Shown here: piece by piece, positions 41,427 to 50,679 of the stretch
Position numbering within the stretch: the first letter of the stretch is position 1
Layout: each line of letters begins with the position of its first letter
Assembly: GCA_003134695.1 (NCBI GenBank)
Contig: PLCB01000006.1
Coordinates: forward strand, 46,853-99,036
DNA: 52,184 nt
Direction of reading: 5' to 3'
From: Candidatus Zemynaea palustris
GTDB taxonomy: Bacteria; Vulcanimicrobiota; Vulcanimicrobiia; Vulcanimicrobiales; Vulcanimicrobiaceae
The notes under the pieces: model-generated
What the model was told of the DNA's origin: nothing
Databases searched by the model: none
The model's input: only the letters and a program-made list of their open reading frames with translations
Program-made: the position numbers and the translations under genes

Positions 41427-44237
41427 TCAGCGCACGACGGCTAACGCTTGCTCGTAGAGCGTTTGCTGTGCGTGCTCGTATGCCGCCGCCGGCATCGACT
41501 TGCGCCGCTTCGCCAGCTTGTCGGCCTCACGCGAAAGGCCGATGAGCCGGGGGCCACGTGGGTCGGCGTCGGGACCCGATTGGTCGGTGAGTCGCAGTAA
41601 TGCCGCGATGCGATTCCCTTCGACGCTCGCCGTCTGTGCCGGTACGTCGATGTGCCTGTACGGCGTCGCGTCGGGCGTCGGCGTAAAAAAATCCGTCATG
41701 TCGGTCGCGAGGAGATCGCCGAGCGAAAGCGGTGGCAGGCCCAGAATCTCTTCTTCGGTCTTCAGGACGCTAACGGTCGAGAGGTGGCGCATCCCGAGGT
41801 AGTGCCGCTTCGCGTAGGGCGAAACCACGATCGCATAGGTGCGATGCTCGTTGACGTGATCGCGCGTCGACTGCGCGTCGTCGGGCATGATGAAGATCAC
41901 CGTCGAACTCCACTGCGGCGTATGGCTTAGGTACTCGACGATTTGGCCGAGCGCGCGATCGCCGTCGGCGACTTCCTCCGGAATCGGCGGGACGTTCTTG
42001 TCGGAGCCCCAGTAGTAGCCGTGGTCGGCCGGTAGCCAGATGTGCGTGAAATCCGGCATCCGGTCGGCCTTGACCCACGGATCGAAATCGCGCAGAAACT
42101 CGGCGGCGCGGCGAGTGTCGCGAACGCGAAGATTCCAGCCCGGATAATTGAGATCGACGTTGTCTTTCAGCACCGCAAGCGCCGGAGCGTCGTAGCGATA
42201 GAGGCCGCCGAGGCCTTTGGTCGGCGCGGACTGATCGCCGGGCCCGGTGAAATTAGGATCGTCGGCCTTCGGGTCTTGGTCCTCGCCTTCGTCGTAGCCC
42301 GAGACGCGAATCAAGTCGCCGTAGTCGCGAAAGGTCTTCGCGTGCAGCGCGAGGTTGTTGAAGATGTAGCCGGCACGCGGATAATCTTCGGTGTCCTCGT
42401 TCTTGTCGGTCAAAGGATTACGCGCGTAACTGACCGCGAGCGTTCGCTCGGAATAGTCGCTGGCGATGCCGGCGTTCACGAATTGGTGTCCGGCGTTGGA
42501 TTCCTCGGAGTCGGCGAAGATGTTGCCGGCCAGGCCGAAGGTCGACGCGAGCGCGTGCAGATTGGGCGTGATCGTCTTGTCGAAGGCGACCAGCGACGGA
42601 TCGCCGGGGCCGTAAGGATTCCCGTTCGCGTCGCTCAGGTCGCCGAGCATCGAATCAAACGTCTTGTTCTCCTCGAGGATCAGCACCACGTGTTTGATCG
42701 GCGACGGCGCCGCGCCAAGCGACTGCGGGACGATCGGGTCGCTACTCGCGACGTGTGCCGTCCGAAGATACGAGAGCGCCTGGCGGGTCGTCTGTCCCAA
42801 GTTGAGGCCGGTCAGGTCGATGCGTTCGAATGTCGCCCAGATCGCGTGACTGTCCGCGTCGACAACGAGCACGCGACCGCCCTTTCCGGTCGTGATCGGA
42901 TTCGCGCCCGAAAAACCGCGATCGTGACTCATGCCCTTGGCGTTGGTCACGAACAACCGCTTTCCGTCGGGGGAAAGTACGATCGCCGAGGGATACCAGC
43001 CCGTCGGTATCAGGCCGAGCCGATGCGGTCGAACCGGATCCGAGACGTCGAGGACGGCGATCGCGTTGATGCCGGCGAGCGCGACGTACAGCCGCTTCTT
43101 CGTTTCGGCGAGCGCCAGCGCGACCGGCTGCGTGCCATAGGGTCCCTTATCGAACAAACGGAGTTCGCTGCCGCCGGCGACGCGCGGCAACCCGCTGCCG
43201 AGCGCGACCGTTGCAACGCGATCGATGTTGGCCATGGCTACGAACGCATACGGTTTCTTTTTCATCACCGCGACGGCCGCGGGATGGGCGCCGCCGACGT
43301 TGCGTAAGCCGTCCGGCCGCCGGTCGAGCGGAACGGCGGCGACGAGCCGCGAGACGGCGCCGAGCTTGTCGATCTTGACGACCGAGAGCGACGATGCTCG
43401 TTTCAGATCTTCGCTGACGTTCTGGAACGGCGGAGCCGGCGCCGGCGACGGCAGCACGTTGTAACTCGCCAAGCCTTCGTTCGCGACTAGCAAGCCGAAC
43501 TTGCTGAACGCCGCCCCGAACGGCAGAAAACCGACGTCGACCGGCGTCCCGGTCACGGTGCGAGTTCGCGTATCGATCGCGACGACGGTATTACCGAGGT
43601 TATTGACGACATAAGCATGCGCGTGGCTCGGCGCGAGCACGATCGTGCTTGGAAACGCTTTGCCGTTGTTGGCCGCTTGCGGGTTGGACGGCGCCGGCAT
43701 GGTGATCGCATGCTGCGCATCGGGCGTCAGATGCCCGCCCGCGTCCAGGTCGAACGCGTAGACGACGTTGTCGCCGCCGCCCGAGGCGAACACCAGCGTC
43801 CTCGACGAATTGGCGGGGTCCTTCAGCGCGACGATGCCGGCGAAGAACTTGTGCTTGGAATCTTTGAAACGATCGACGACCGTCATCGTTTGGATGTCGA
43901 CGACCGCGAGCGTGAAGCCGCCGGTCGACGCGCGATCGAGCGCACTCACGGTTTGGGATTGCGCTTGATCGTCGTTCGAAACGATCGCGAAACGCCCGCT
44001 CGGCGACAGCGCGAAGCCGAGCGCGTTCATCCCGACGACAACGCTCTTGCCGGAAGGATGGACGATGCGGCCCGACGGCAAGACCTGCTGGTAAGGATCG
44101 TTCGGACTCAACGGCCCGGCCTGGAGTTGACCCGCGGGCGCTTCAAAGGTGACGGCGGCCGCCGGCCCCGCACCGCGAGTTGGTTGCGTCGAACCTGCGA
44201 GCAACACCAACAGTGTCATCAGTGCGGACGGCTTCAT
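41427..44237 (-). CDS. Exported YVTN-propeller / phosphoesterase-superfamily protein
   Basis: From MKPSALMTLLVLLAGSTQPT the protein is 936 residues, with a signal peptide. The N-terminal ~500 residues form a YncE/YVTN-like propeller (LGFALSPSGRFAIVSNDDQ, GKRLFVTNAKG). The C-terminal part is an alkaline-phosphatase-like phosphoesterase domain (PF04185-type) with HVVLILEENKTFDSMLGD, NIFADSEESNAGHQFV and ADHGYYWG near the metal site. Such bimodal proteins are probably exported phosphoesterases or phospholipase-C-like enzymes; the substrate is unknown. A hairpin at 44240-44258 sits just before the start. Confidence 0.85.
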   Translation of the reverse strand: MKPSALMTLLVLLAGSTQPTRGAGPAAAVTFEAPAGQLQAGPLSPNDPYQQVLPSGRIVHPSGKSVVVGMNALGFALSPSGRFAIVSNDDQAQSQTVSALDRASTGGFTLAVVDIQTMTVVDRFKDSKHKFFAGIVALKDPANSSRTLVFASGGGDNVVYAFDLDAGGHLTPDAQHAITMPAPSNPQAANNGKAFPSTIVLAPSHAHAYVVNNLGNTVVAIDTRTRTVTGTPVDVGFLPFGAAFSKFGLLVANEGLASYNVLPSPAPAPPFQNVSEDLKRASSLSVVKIDKLGAVSRLVAAVPLDRRPDGLRNVGGAHPAAVAVMKKKPYAFVAMANIDRVATVALGSGLPRVAGGSELRLFDKGPYGTQPVALALAETKKRLYVALAGINAIAVLDVSDPVRPHRLGLIPTGWYPSAIVLSPDGKRLFVTNAKGMSHDRGFSGANPITTGKGGRVLVVDADSHAIWATFERIDLTGLNLGQTTRQALSYLRTAHVASSDPIVPQSLGAAPSPIKHVVLILEENKTFDSMLGDLSDANGNPYGPGDPSLVAFDKTITPNLHALASTFGLAGNIFADSEESNAGHQFVNAGIASDYSERTLAVSYARNPLTDKNEDTEDYPRAGYIFNNLALHAKTFRDYGDLIRVSGYDEGEDQDPKADDPNFTGPGDQSAPTKGLGGLYRYDAPALAVLKDNVDLNYPGWNLRVRDTRRAAEFLRDFDPWVKADRMPDFTHIWLPADHGYYWGSDKNVPPIPEEVADGDRALGQIVEYLSHTPQWSSTVIFIMPDDAQSTRDHVNEHRTYAIVVSPYAKRHYLGMRHLSTVSVLKTEEEILGLPPLSLGDLLATDMTDFFTPTPDATPYRHIDVPAQTASVEGNRIAALLRLTDQSGPDADPRGPRLIGLSREADKLAKRRKSMPAAAYEHAQQTLYEQALAVVR

Positions 44238-44239
44238 GA

Positions 44240-44258
44240 GCCCGTTCCCGTTACGGGC
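44240..44258 (-). promoter_or_regulatory. Small hairpin over the start region of the phosphoesterase gene
   Basis: GCCCGT / ACGGGC with a 7-base loop ends two bases before the ATG on the minus strand and would cover the likely Shine-Dalgarno (GGGAACGGG). It could limit translation initiation; no more can be said. Confidence 0.3.
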
Positions 44259-44281
44259 GTCCGTCGGAAGGCTCCTGTAAC

Positions 44282-45742
44282 TCAGGCACGCGCCAAGCAA
44301 CGCCCGAGCGCACGACCGAGCCGCGCGATCGCCTCGCGCGCCGAGGCCTCGTCGCGGTCGCCGAAGCCGAGCCGGAGCGCCGCCGGCCCGCTACGTGTCG
44401 GATACCAAGGGTCGGCCGGCATCACGAGGACGCCTTCGCGCGCGCACTCGTCGAAGGCGGCTTGTGTCGAGATGCGCGGCGGCAGCGGGAGCCAGAGCGT
44501 GACGCCGGCCGCCGGCGGCTGTACCGCGGCCCAAGGCAGCGCTTCCGCGAGCGTTTCGACGAACGCGTCGCGCCGCGCGCGATAGAGGGCTTTCGCCGCA
44601 CGCAGATGCTTGGGGTATGCCGACGAACTCAAGAACCTCCAAAGCGCGCGCTGCGTCAACGTCGAGGTGAACGAATCGGCGCGCATCTTCGCCGACTCGA
44701 GCGGCGCGCGCAATCCGCCGCGCGCGTACAGATAGCCGACGCGCAGCGCCGGAAACATCGTCTTCGAAAGACTTTCGATCAGCACGACGCGGCCGTCGAC
44801 GTCGTGCGCGGCGAGCGGTGCGGGTGGCGCACCGTCGTAGGTGAAGACCCAACCGGTCTGATCTTCCAAGATGACGACGTCGTAGCGACGCGCGAGCGCG
44901 ACGATCGCCTTCGCGCGCCGATCGGGCAGATTCGCTCCGGTCGGATTCTGCGCGAACGGATTCACGTAGAACAGCCGCGGCCGGTATTCCGCAAAGACGC
45001 GCTCGACGTCGTCGAGCCGAAGGCCGTCGGCGTCGGCGGCGATTTCGACGTAGCTCGCGCCGCGCGCATCAAAGACGCCCAGCGTCGGCGCATACGAGGG
45101 ACTCTCCGCAGCGACGACGGCACGCGTTTCGAGCAACGTGGTTGCGACCACATCGGCGGCCTGTTGCGCTCCCGAACAGACGACGATGTCCGACGCGTCG
45201 GCCGCGACGCCGCGCGCGTGCAGCGCCCGCGCCAACACCTCGCGCAAGTCGCGATCGCCGCTGCCGGTGGCGTATTGCATCGTCTCGGGAGGATCGTCGC
45301 TCAGCGTTCGCTGCACGCAGCGACCGAATTCAGCCAGCGGAAACGTCTCCGGCGCCGGATGACCGGTGGCAAGCGAGATCGTGCCCGGCGCCTCCGCGCG
45401 CGTCAACTGCTCGAGAACGCCTTCCATTCGCGCGCGCGAGACGCTGCCGAGATCGGGCTCCCAGCGCCGCGCGAACGGCGCGCTCGGTGCGCGCGGCGCG
45501 CTGACGTAGGTGCCTTTTCCTATACGAGCGATCGCGCGGCCGCGCGCGACCAGCGAATCGTACGCCTGAGAAACGGTGACCAGGCCGCAGCCCAAACGGC
45601 CGGCCAGCTCGCGCATACCCGGCAACCGTTCACCTTCGCCAAGTTCGCCGCGTTCGATCCGAGCCGCGAGTTCGTCGGCGATCTGTACGTAGAGCGGCCG
45701 CTTGTCGTGCGGATCGAGTGCGATCTCGCCCGGCGCGCTCAA
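44282..45742 (-). CDS. MocR-type GntR regulator fused to a class I aminotransferase domain
   Basis: TTG at 45742 overlaps the response-regulator stop (TTGA), giving 486 residues starting MSAPGEIALDPHDKRPLYVQ. Residues 1-85 are a GntR winged helix (LAARIERGELGEGERLPGMRELA, LVTVSQAYDSLVARG). Residues ~110-480 form an aminotransferase-like domain with the PLP lysine in LIESLSKTMFPALRVGYL and NPFAQNPTGANLP. MocR proteins regulate PLP, GABA, taurine or pyridoxal-related genes by sensing PLP-amino acid adducts; the ligand here is unknown. The coupling to a response regulator is unusual. Confidence 0.9.
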   Translation of the reverse strand: MSAPGEIALDPHDKRPLYVQIADELAARIERGELGEGERLPGMRELAGRLGCGLVTVSQAYDSLVARGRAIARIGKGTYVSAPRAPSAPFARRWEPDLGSVSRARMEGVLEQLTRAEAPGTISLATGHPAPETFPLAEFGRCVQRTLSDDPPETMQYATGSGDRDLREVLARALHARGVAADASDIVVCSGAQQAADVVATTLLETRAVVAAESPSYAPTLGVFDARGASYVEIAADADGLRLDDVERVFAEYRPRLFYVNPFAQNPTGANLPDRRAKAIVALARRYDVVILEDQTGWVFTYDGAPPAPLAAHDVDGRVVLIESLSKTMFPALRVGYLYARGGLRAPLESAKMRADSFTSTLTQRALWRFLSSSAYPKHLRAAKALYRARRDAFVETLAEALPWAAVQPPAAGVTLWLPLPPRISTQAAFDECAREGVLVMPADPWYPTRSGPAALRLGFGDRDEASAREAIARLGRALGRCLARA

Positions 45743-46437
45743 GGCGCGTCCAGCCGGTAGCCGATCCCCCGTACCGAAGCGATTTGTAGCTCCGCCTCGA
45801 CCTCGTTCAACTTCTTGCGCAGTGCGGCGATGTGAACGTCGACGACGCGCGTCGGGACACCGGAGACGTCGTTCCAGACGCGTTCGAGAATCTGCGCGCG
45901 CGTCAAGAGCCTTCCGTCGGCTTCGCCGAGGAACCACAGCAACCGAAATTCGAGAGCCGTCAGACTCAGCGAACGTCCGGCGCGTTCGAGCACGTGGAGG
46001 TCGCGCACTAAGGTCACGTCGCCGACCTGCAACCTCCCGTCGTGATCGCGGGCTCGCGAGCGCTCGCGCCGGCGCAGAAACGAGCCGATGCGCGCCACGA
46101 GTTCGTTGCCCGAAAACGGTTTGGTGATGAAATCGTCGGCGCCCAGACCCAGGCCGATCAGTTTGACGTCTTCGCTCGAGTGGCCGCTCACGAGGAGAAT
46201 GTACGAGTCGGCGGATTCCGCGATCTTGGTGCAGAGGTCGAGTCCCGACATGTCGGGGAGGCCGATGTCGAGCAGCACCACTTCCGGTTTGAATTCGCGC
46301 AGCTGCTCCAAACCGTCGGCGCCGGTCCCCGCGATGCGCGCCTCGTAACCCGCACGCGTCAACATCGCATTCTCGAACGCCGCGATGTCGGGGTCGTCTT
46401 CGATGATTAGAACGCGAGCCTCGGACGAATCAGTCAT
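45739..46437 (-). CDS. OmpR-type response regulator
   Basis: From MTDSSEARVLIIEDDPDIAAF the product is 232 residues. The receiver has acidic E13/D14/D15, phospho-acceptor D57 (VVLLDIGLPDMSG) and conserved Lys in DDFITKPFSG. The C-terminal winged helix has LSLTALEFRLLWFLGEADGRLLTRAQILERVWN and VDVHIAALRKKL, typical of the OmpR/PhoB family. No sensor kinase is next to it. The gene starts 13 bp from the end of the malic enzyme gene, so it may be co-transcribed with it. Confidence 0.93.
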   Translation of the reverse strand: MTDSSEARVLIIEDDPDIAAFENAMLTRAGYEARIAGTGADGLEQLREFKPEVVLLDIGLPDMSGLDLCTKIAESADSYILLVSGHSSEDVKLIGLGLGADDFITKPFSGNELVARIGSFLRRRERSRARDHDGRLQVGDVTLVRDLHVLERAGRSLSLTALEFRLLWFLGEADGRLLTRAQILERVWNDVSGVPTRVVDVHIAALRKKLNEVEAELQIASVRGIGYRLDAP

Positions 46438-46450
46438 TTCTTCAAGAGAT

Positions 46451-47893
46451 TTATACCCGAGCCGCGGTCTCCTCGCCTTCGGCGTAGAGAAGTTGCCGGC
46501 GCGCGACACCGTCCTCGGCGGCGGCTGCGGCCACGGCCTTCGCAACCGCCTCGACCACGCGCGCATCGAAGACGCTCGGGATCACATATTCGGGGCCGCG
46601 TTCTTTCTCAGTGATGATGCCCGCGATCGCGCGCGCGGCGGCGAGCTTCATCCCCTCGGTAATTCGGCTCGCGCGAGAGTCGAGTGCACCGCGAAAGATC
46701 CCCGGAAAAGAGAGCAGGTTGTTCACCTGGTTGGGGAAGTCCGACCGGCCGGTCGCCATCACGGCAACGTAGGGAGCCGCGAGTTCCGGCATGATCTCGG
46801 GCGTCGGGTTCGCCATCGCGAACACGATCGGATCCCTCGCCATCCCCTTGATATCGTCGACCTCCAGGATGTTCGGAGCGGAGACGCCGATGAAAACGTC
46901 GGCTCCCTTGAGGGCTTCGCCGAGCGACCCGCGCCGGTTTTCGCGGTTGGTGTGTTGGGCCAGCCACGTCCAGTGAGAGTTTTCGTACTTGTCGATTCGA
47001 TTCAGCGCCCCGGGACGATCGTAGGCGATCACGTCCCGCACTTGCGCGGCCAGCAGCATCTTGATCGTCGCGGTGCCCGCGGCCCCGCTGCCGGCGACGA
47101 CGACCTGCAAGTCCGTGACGTTCTTGCCGACGACGCGCGCCGCGTTGATCAGCGCCGCCAAGATCACGACGGCCGTCCCGTGTTGGTCGTCGTGCATGAC
47201 CGGAATGTCGAGCGCCTCCTGCAAACGCCGTTCGATCTCGAAACAACGCGGCGCCGAGAAATCTTCTAGGTTGATTCCGCCGAAGATTGGGGCGATGCGC
47301 ACGACGGTGTCGACGATCTCGTCGACATCCTTCGTCGCCAAACAGATTGGCCACGCGTCGATGTCGGCAAACTCTTTGAACAACATGCATTTGCCTTCCA
47401 TCACCGGGGCGGCGGCGAGCGGCCCGATGTCCCCGAGCCCGAGCACGGCCGTGCCGTCGGTCACGACCGCGACCGAGTTACGCTTGATCGTCAGCTGGAA
47501 TGCCTTGCTCGGGTCTTCCGCGATCGCCATCGAGACGCGCGCGACGCCGGGCGTATAGACGGTCGAAAGATCGCTGCGCGTCTTGACCGGAATCTTGCCT
47601 TGGACGCGGATCTTTCCGCCCAGATGCGCGAGAAACGTCGAGTCCGACGCGAAGATGATGCGTACGCCCTCGATACTTTCGACCGCGCTGCGAACCGCTA
47701 GCGCGATCGCATCGGAGCCGACGGTGATTGTCACGTCGCGGGCGACGCGCGCCTTCGACGTGGAGCGCATGTCGACCGCGCCGATGCTACCGCCGGCCTC
47801 GCCGATCGCCGACGCCAGCCTGCCGAACGCGCCGGGGTTCGCCGGCATGTCGACGCGCATGATGAGCGTGTAGCCGATCCCCTGTGAAGCCAT
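46451..47893 (-). CDS. NAD-dependent malic enzyme with N-terminal ACT domain
   Basis: From MASQGIGYTLIMRVDMPANPG the protein is 480 residues. The first ~75 residues form an ACT domain (YTLIMRVDMPANPGAFGRLASAIGEAGG). The rest is a short bacterial malic enzyme: TVYTPGVARVSMAI (catalytic Tyr), AVVTDGTAVLGLGDIGPLAAAPVMEGK (catalytic Lys), HDDQHGTAVVILAAL (metal-binding Asp) and an NAD motif VVAGSGAAGTATIKM. It makes pyruvate from malate. The ACT domain suggests allosteric control by an amino acid or similar small molecule. It lies between the response regulator and tldE, all on the minus strand. Confidence 0.92.
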   Translation of the reverse strand: MASQGIGYTLIMRVDMPANPGAFGRLASAIGEAGGSIGAVDMRSTSKARVARDVTITVGSDAIALAVRSAVESIEGVRIIFASDSTFLAHLGGKIRVQGKIPVKTRSDLSTVYTPGVARVSMAIAEDPSKAFQLTIKRNSVAVVTDGTAVLGLGDIGPLAAAPVMEGKCMLFKEFADIDAWPICLATKDVDEIVDTVVRIAPIFGGINLEDFSAPRCFEIERRLQEALDIPVMHDDQHGTAVVILAALINAARVVGKNVTDLQVVVAGSGAAGTATIKMLLAAQVRDVIAYDRPGALNRIDKYENSHWTWLAQHTNRENRRGSLGEALKGADVFIGVSAPNILEVDDIKGMARDPIVFAMANPTPEIMPELAAPYVAVMATGRSDFPNQVNNLLSFPGIFRGALDSRASRITEGMKLAAARAIAGIITEKERGPEYVIPSVFDARVVEAVAKAVAAAAAEDGVARRQLLYAEGEETAARV

Positions 47894-47928
47894 AAGGCAG
47901 AGGGGTTCCCGGCCCAAGAAGGCCGCCC

Positions 47929-49260
47929 CTAGGTTCCCGAGACCGTCATCTCGGCGACGCGAAACGACGGCGAGACGACGGAACCGTCGAACCGCAGGTC
48001 GTTCGCGACCGCGTCGATCCCGGCCAGCATTTCGACGACGTTTCCCGCGATCGTGAATTCGTCGATCGGATAGCTCAGCTCGCCGTTTTCAATCATGAAG
48101 CCGCGCGCGCCGCGGCTGTACGTACCGGTGACCGATTCGGTCGAGAAGCCGATGGTGTCGACAATCAACACGCCCCGCGCGGTCGATTCGACCAGCGCCG
48201 CGAGACTCGCCGTCCCCGCTTGCAGATAGAAATTCGTCGGCCCGACCCCGCCCGACGAAGCGTTCCCCGTGCTCGCAGCACCGAGTTTTCGACCGTAGTA
48301 CGTATCGTAGAGGAACGTCTCGAGCACGCCGTCTCGGAAGACGACGGTGCGGCGCGTCGGCACGCCTTCGGAGTCGAACGGCGCGCTGCCGAGGCCTCCC
48401 GCCAGCCTCCCGTCGTCGAAGATCGTAACCAGGCCGCTCCCGATTTTGTGCCCGCCTTTTCCGATCAGGAACGAGTTGCCGACCGCGACGTTCGCAGCAT
48501 TGAGCGCCGAGAAAACGTCGGACAGCACGAGCGCCGCGATGTCGCGTTCGAAGATGACGGGGCAACGCGTCGTCTGCGGCTTGCGTGCACCGCACATGTC
48601 GACGGCACGCCGTGCCGCGGTGCGCGCGATCGAGTCCACCGCTTCGACCGATGCGTAACCGCGCGCCGCCGAGCCGTAGTGGGCGACCCGCTTGCTCGCG
48701 CCGTCTTGCGCGATCGGCGCGGAGTCGCGCGTCACCTGAGTGCCGCGGTAGCTGCCGTGGAACCCCTTCGAGTTCGCGAGCGTGATCGTGGCGACGACGT
48801 CGACCACGTGCGAACCGCCGGAATTCACGATGCGCGGATCGTAGGCGCGCGCCAGCGCCTCGAGCCCGAGCGCGTCGTCGATTTTCGCTTCGTTCGGACG
48901 CTCGCGAACGTCGGCGGCGTACATCTCGAGCGCCGAGCCGTCGCCGGAGAAGGCCTGCGCCTCGGGCAGACCGGCGTACGGGTCGTTCGCGACGTGCCGC
49001 GCCGCCTCGACCGTCTCGCGCGCGAATTTCCGCAGACCGTCGCGGCTGAGGTCGCTCGTGGCGAGCATCGCCTTCTTTCCGTCGACGAAGACGCGCAACG
49101 TCAGCGAGCGGCCCGTCGACTGTTCGAGCGTCGTGACCTCACGATCGCGCGCCTCTACGCTAAAGCGCTCGACGACGGTCAGCGTCGCCTCCGCTTCACC
49201 GGCGCCGGAAGCTACCGCACTTTCGACGGCGCCGGCGGCGAGCGCGATCGAATCAGCCAA
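47929..49260 (-). CDS. tldE: TldE/PmbA-family metalloprotease partner subunit
   Basis: The 443-residue protein has the PmbA/TldE layout and segments such as SGGVGPTNFYLQAGT and GFMIENGELSYPIDEFTIAGN. Like other TldE proteins, it lacks the HExxxH motif. It forms a heterodimer with TldD, whose zinc centre does the proteolysis of unfolded or modified peptides, including microcin B17 and CcdA in E. coli. It overlaps the tldD end by 8 bp, a classic tldD-tldE pair. Confidence 0.92.
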   Translation of the reverse strand: MADSIALAAGAVESAVASGAGEAEATLTVVERFSVEARDREVTTLEQSTGRSLTLRVFVDGKKAMLATSDLSRDGLRKFARETVEAARHVANDPYAGLPEAQAFSGDGSALEMYAADVRERPNEAKIDDALGLEALARAYDPRIVNSGGSHVVDVVATITLANSKGFHGSYRGTQVTRDSAPIAQDGASKRVAHYGSAARGYASVEAVDSIARTAARRAVDMCGARKPQTTRCPVIFERDIAALVLSDVFSALNAANVAVGNSFLIGKGGHKIGSGLVTIFDDGRLAGGLGSAPFDSEGVPTRRTVVFRDGVLETFLYDTYYGRKLGAASTGNASSGGVGPTNFYLQAGTASLAALVESTARGVLIVDTIGFSTESVTGTYSRGARGFMIENGELSYPIDEFTIAGNVVEMLAGIDAVANDLRFDGSVVSPSFRVAEMTVSGT

Positions 49261-50656
49261 GCGACGAACCGCCGACGGTGACGCTCGCGATCTTGACGGT
49301 GGGCATCCCGACGCCGACCGGCACGTATTGTCCGCTTTTGCCGCAGGTATAGGAGCGGCCCGCGAACCGCGTGTCGTTTCCGACCATCACGACGCGCGTC
49401 ATGACGTCGGGGCCGTTGCCGATCAGCGTCGCGCCGCGGATCGGTGCGCTCAACTTGCCGTCCTCGATCAGATAGCCTTCGGCCAGCATGAACACGAAAT
49501 CGCCTTTGCTGATCTCGACCTGACCGCCCGCAAACGATTTCGCGAAGACGCCCTTCTTCACCGAAGCGATGATTTCGTCGTACGTCGAGGCGCCGTCGGG
49601 CATGTAGGTATTGCACATTCGCGGCAGGGGCGGGGTGCGAAACGACTGCCGCCGGCCGCTTCCCGTCGACTCGGCGCCCATCAAACCGGCGTTGAGCCGA
49701 TCCTGCATGTAACCGCGCAGGATGCCGTTCTCGACCAGGACCTTGTGCTGCCCCGGCGTCCCCTCGTCGTCGATCGCGAGGCTGCCGCGCTCGCCCGCGA
49801 GATTACCGTCGTCGAAGATCGTGACGAGATCGCTCGCGACGCGCTCCCCGACGCGACCGCTATACAGCGAGCGCCCCTGGCGATTGAAATCGCCCTCGAG
49901 CCCATGTCCGACCGCTTCGTGCAGCAAGACGCCGCCGCTACCCGCACCGACGACGACCTCCATCTCGCCGGCCGGCGCCTCGATCGCTTCCGTATTCACG
50001 CAGGCGATGCGCGCCGATTCGCGTGCGATCTCTTCGGGAGAGCGTCGCGTGAAATAGCCGATGTCGGTTCGGCCGCCGTCGCCGAACATTCCGGTGCCGC
50101 GCGCGGCGCCGTGCGCGACGCTCTGCACCGCGAGCGAGACGAGCGGACGCCGATCGCGCACGTAGCGCCCCTCGCTGGTCGCGACGACGACCTCTTGCGA
50201 CTCCTCCGAGAGCGTCGCGTTGACCGCTCGAACGCGTGGATCGTAGGCGCGCGCGGCGACGTCGGCGCGCGCCAACAGGTCGACGTACGTCGCGGATTGT
50301 CCGTTCGCCGACAGCTCGTCCGCAGCATCGTAGACCGAGTGCGCCTGCGCCGGTTCGCCGACGATGCGAACGATGCTCACCTTGGCGGCGCGATCGCGCG
50401 CGATGAGGGCCGCGACCCGCGCGGCATGCAGCAGGGCCTCCTCGGAGAGGTCGTCGCTGTACGCGTATCCGGTGCACTCGCCGGAGAGCGCCCGGATGCC
50501 GACGCCGCGCGAAACGACCAGGCCGGCTTCATGAATCTTGCCGTCCTGCAAACGGAACGAGCGGTTGACGCGCCGCTCGTAGAACGCGTCGGCATATTCG
50601 CCCGCGCCGAGCGCGTCCGTCAGGATCTTTTCGAACGCCGCTGCGTCAAGATGCAT
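49253..50656 (-). CDS. tldD: TldD-family zinc metalloprotease
   Basis: The 467-residue protein has the zinc-binding HEAVGHGLEGDF motif at about 245-255 (HExxxH), with a further ligand near the conserved TCGKSGQ at the C-terminus. GRSLYSGRVGERVASDLVTIFDDG and AEGYLIEDGKLSAPIRGATLIGNGP are TldD-specific. It is the catalytic subunit of the TldD/E heterodimer, degrading or maturing peptides. No RiPP precursor or biosynthetic genes are seen nearby. It starts with ATG and is followed by tldE. Confidence 0.93.
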   Translation of the reverse strand: MHLDAAAFEKILTDALGAGEYADAFYERRVNRSFRLQDGKIHEAGLVVSRGVGIRALSGECTGYAYSDDLSEEALLHAARVAALIARDRAAKVSIVRIVGEPAQAHSVYDAADELSANGQSATYVDLLARADVAARAYDPRVRAVNATLSEESQEVVVATSEGRYVRDRRPLVSLAVQSVAHGAARGTGMFGDGGRTDIGYFTRRSPEEIARESARIACVNTEAIEAPAGEMEVVVGAGSGGVLLHEAVGHGLEGDFNRQGRSLYSGRVGERVASDLVTIFDDGNLAGERGSLAIDDEGTPGQHKVLVENGILRGYMQDRLNAGLMGAESTGSGRRQSFRTPPLPRMCNTYMPDGASTYDEIIASVKKGVFAKSFAGGQVEISKGDFVFMLAEGYLIEDGKLSAPIRGATLIGNGPDVMTRVVMVGNDTRFAGRSYTCGKSGQYVPVGVGMPTVKIASVTVGGSSLG

Positions 50657-50679
50657 GGCGCCGAGGTTCGCGCGAACCG

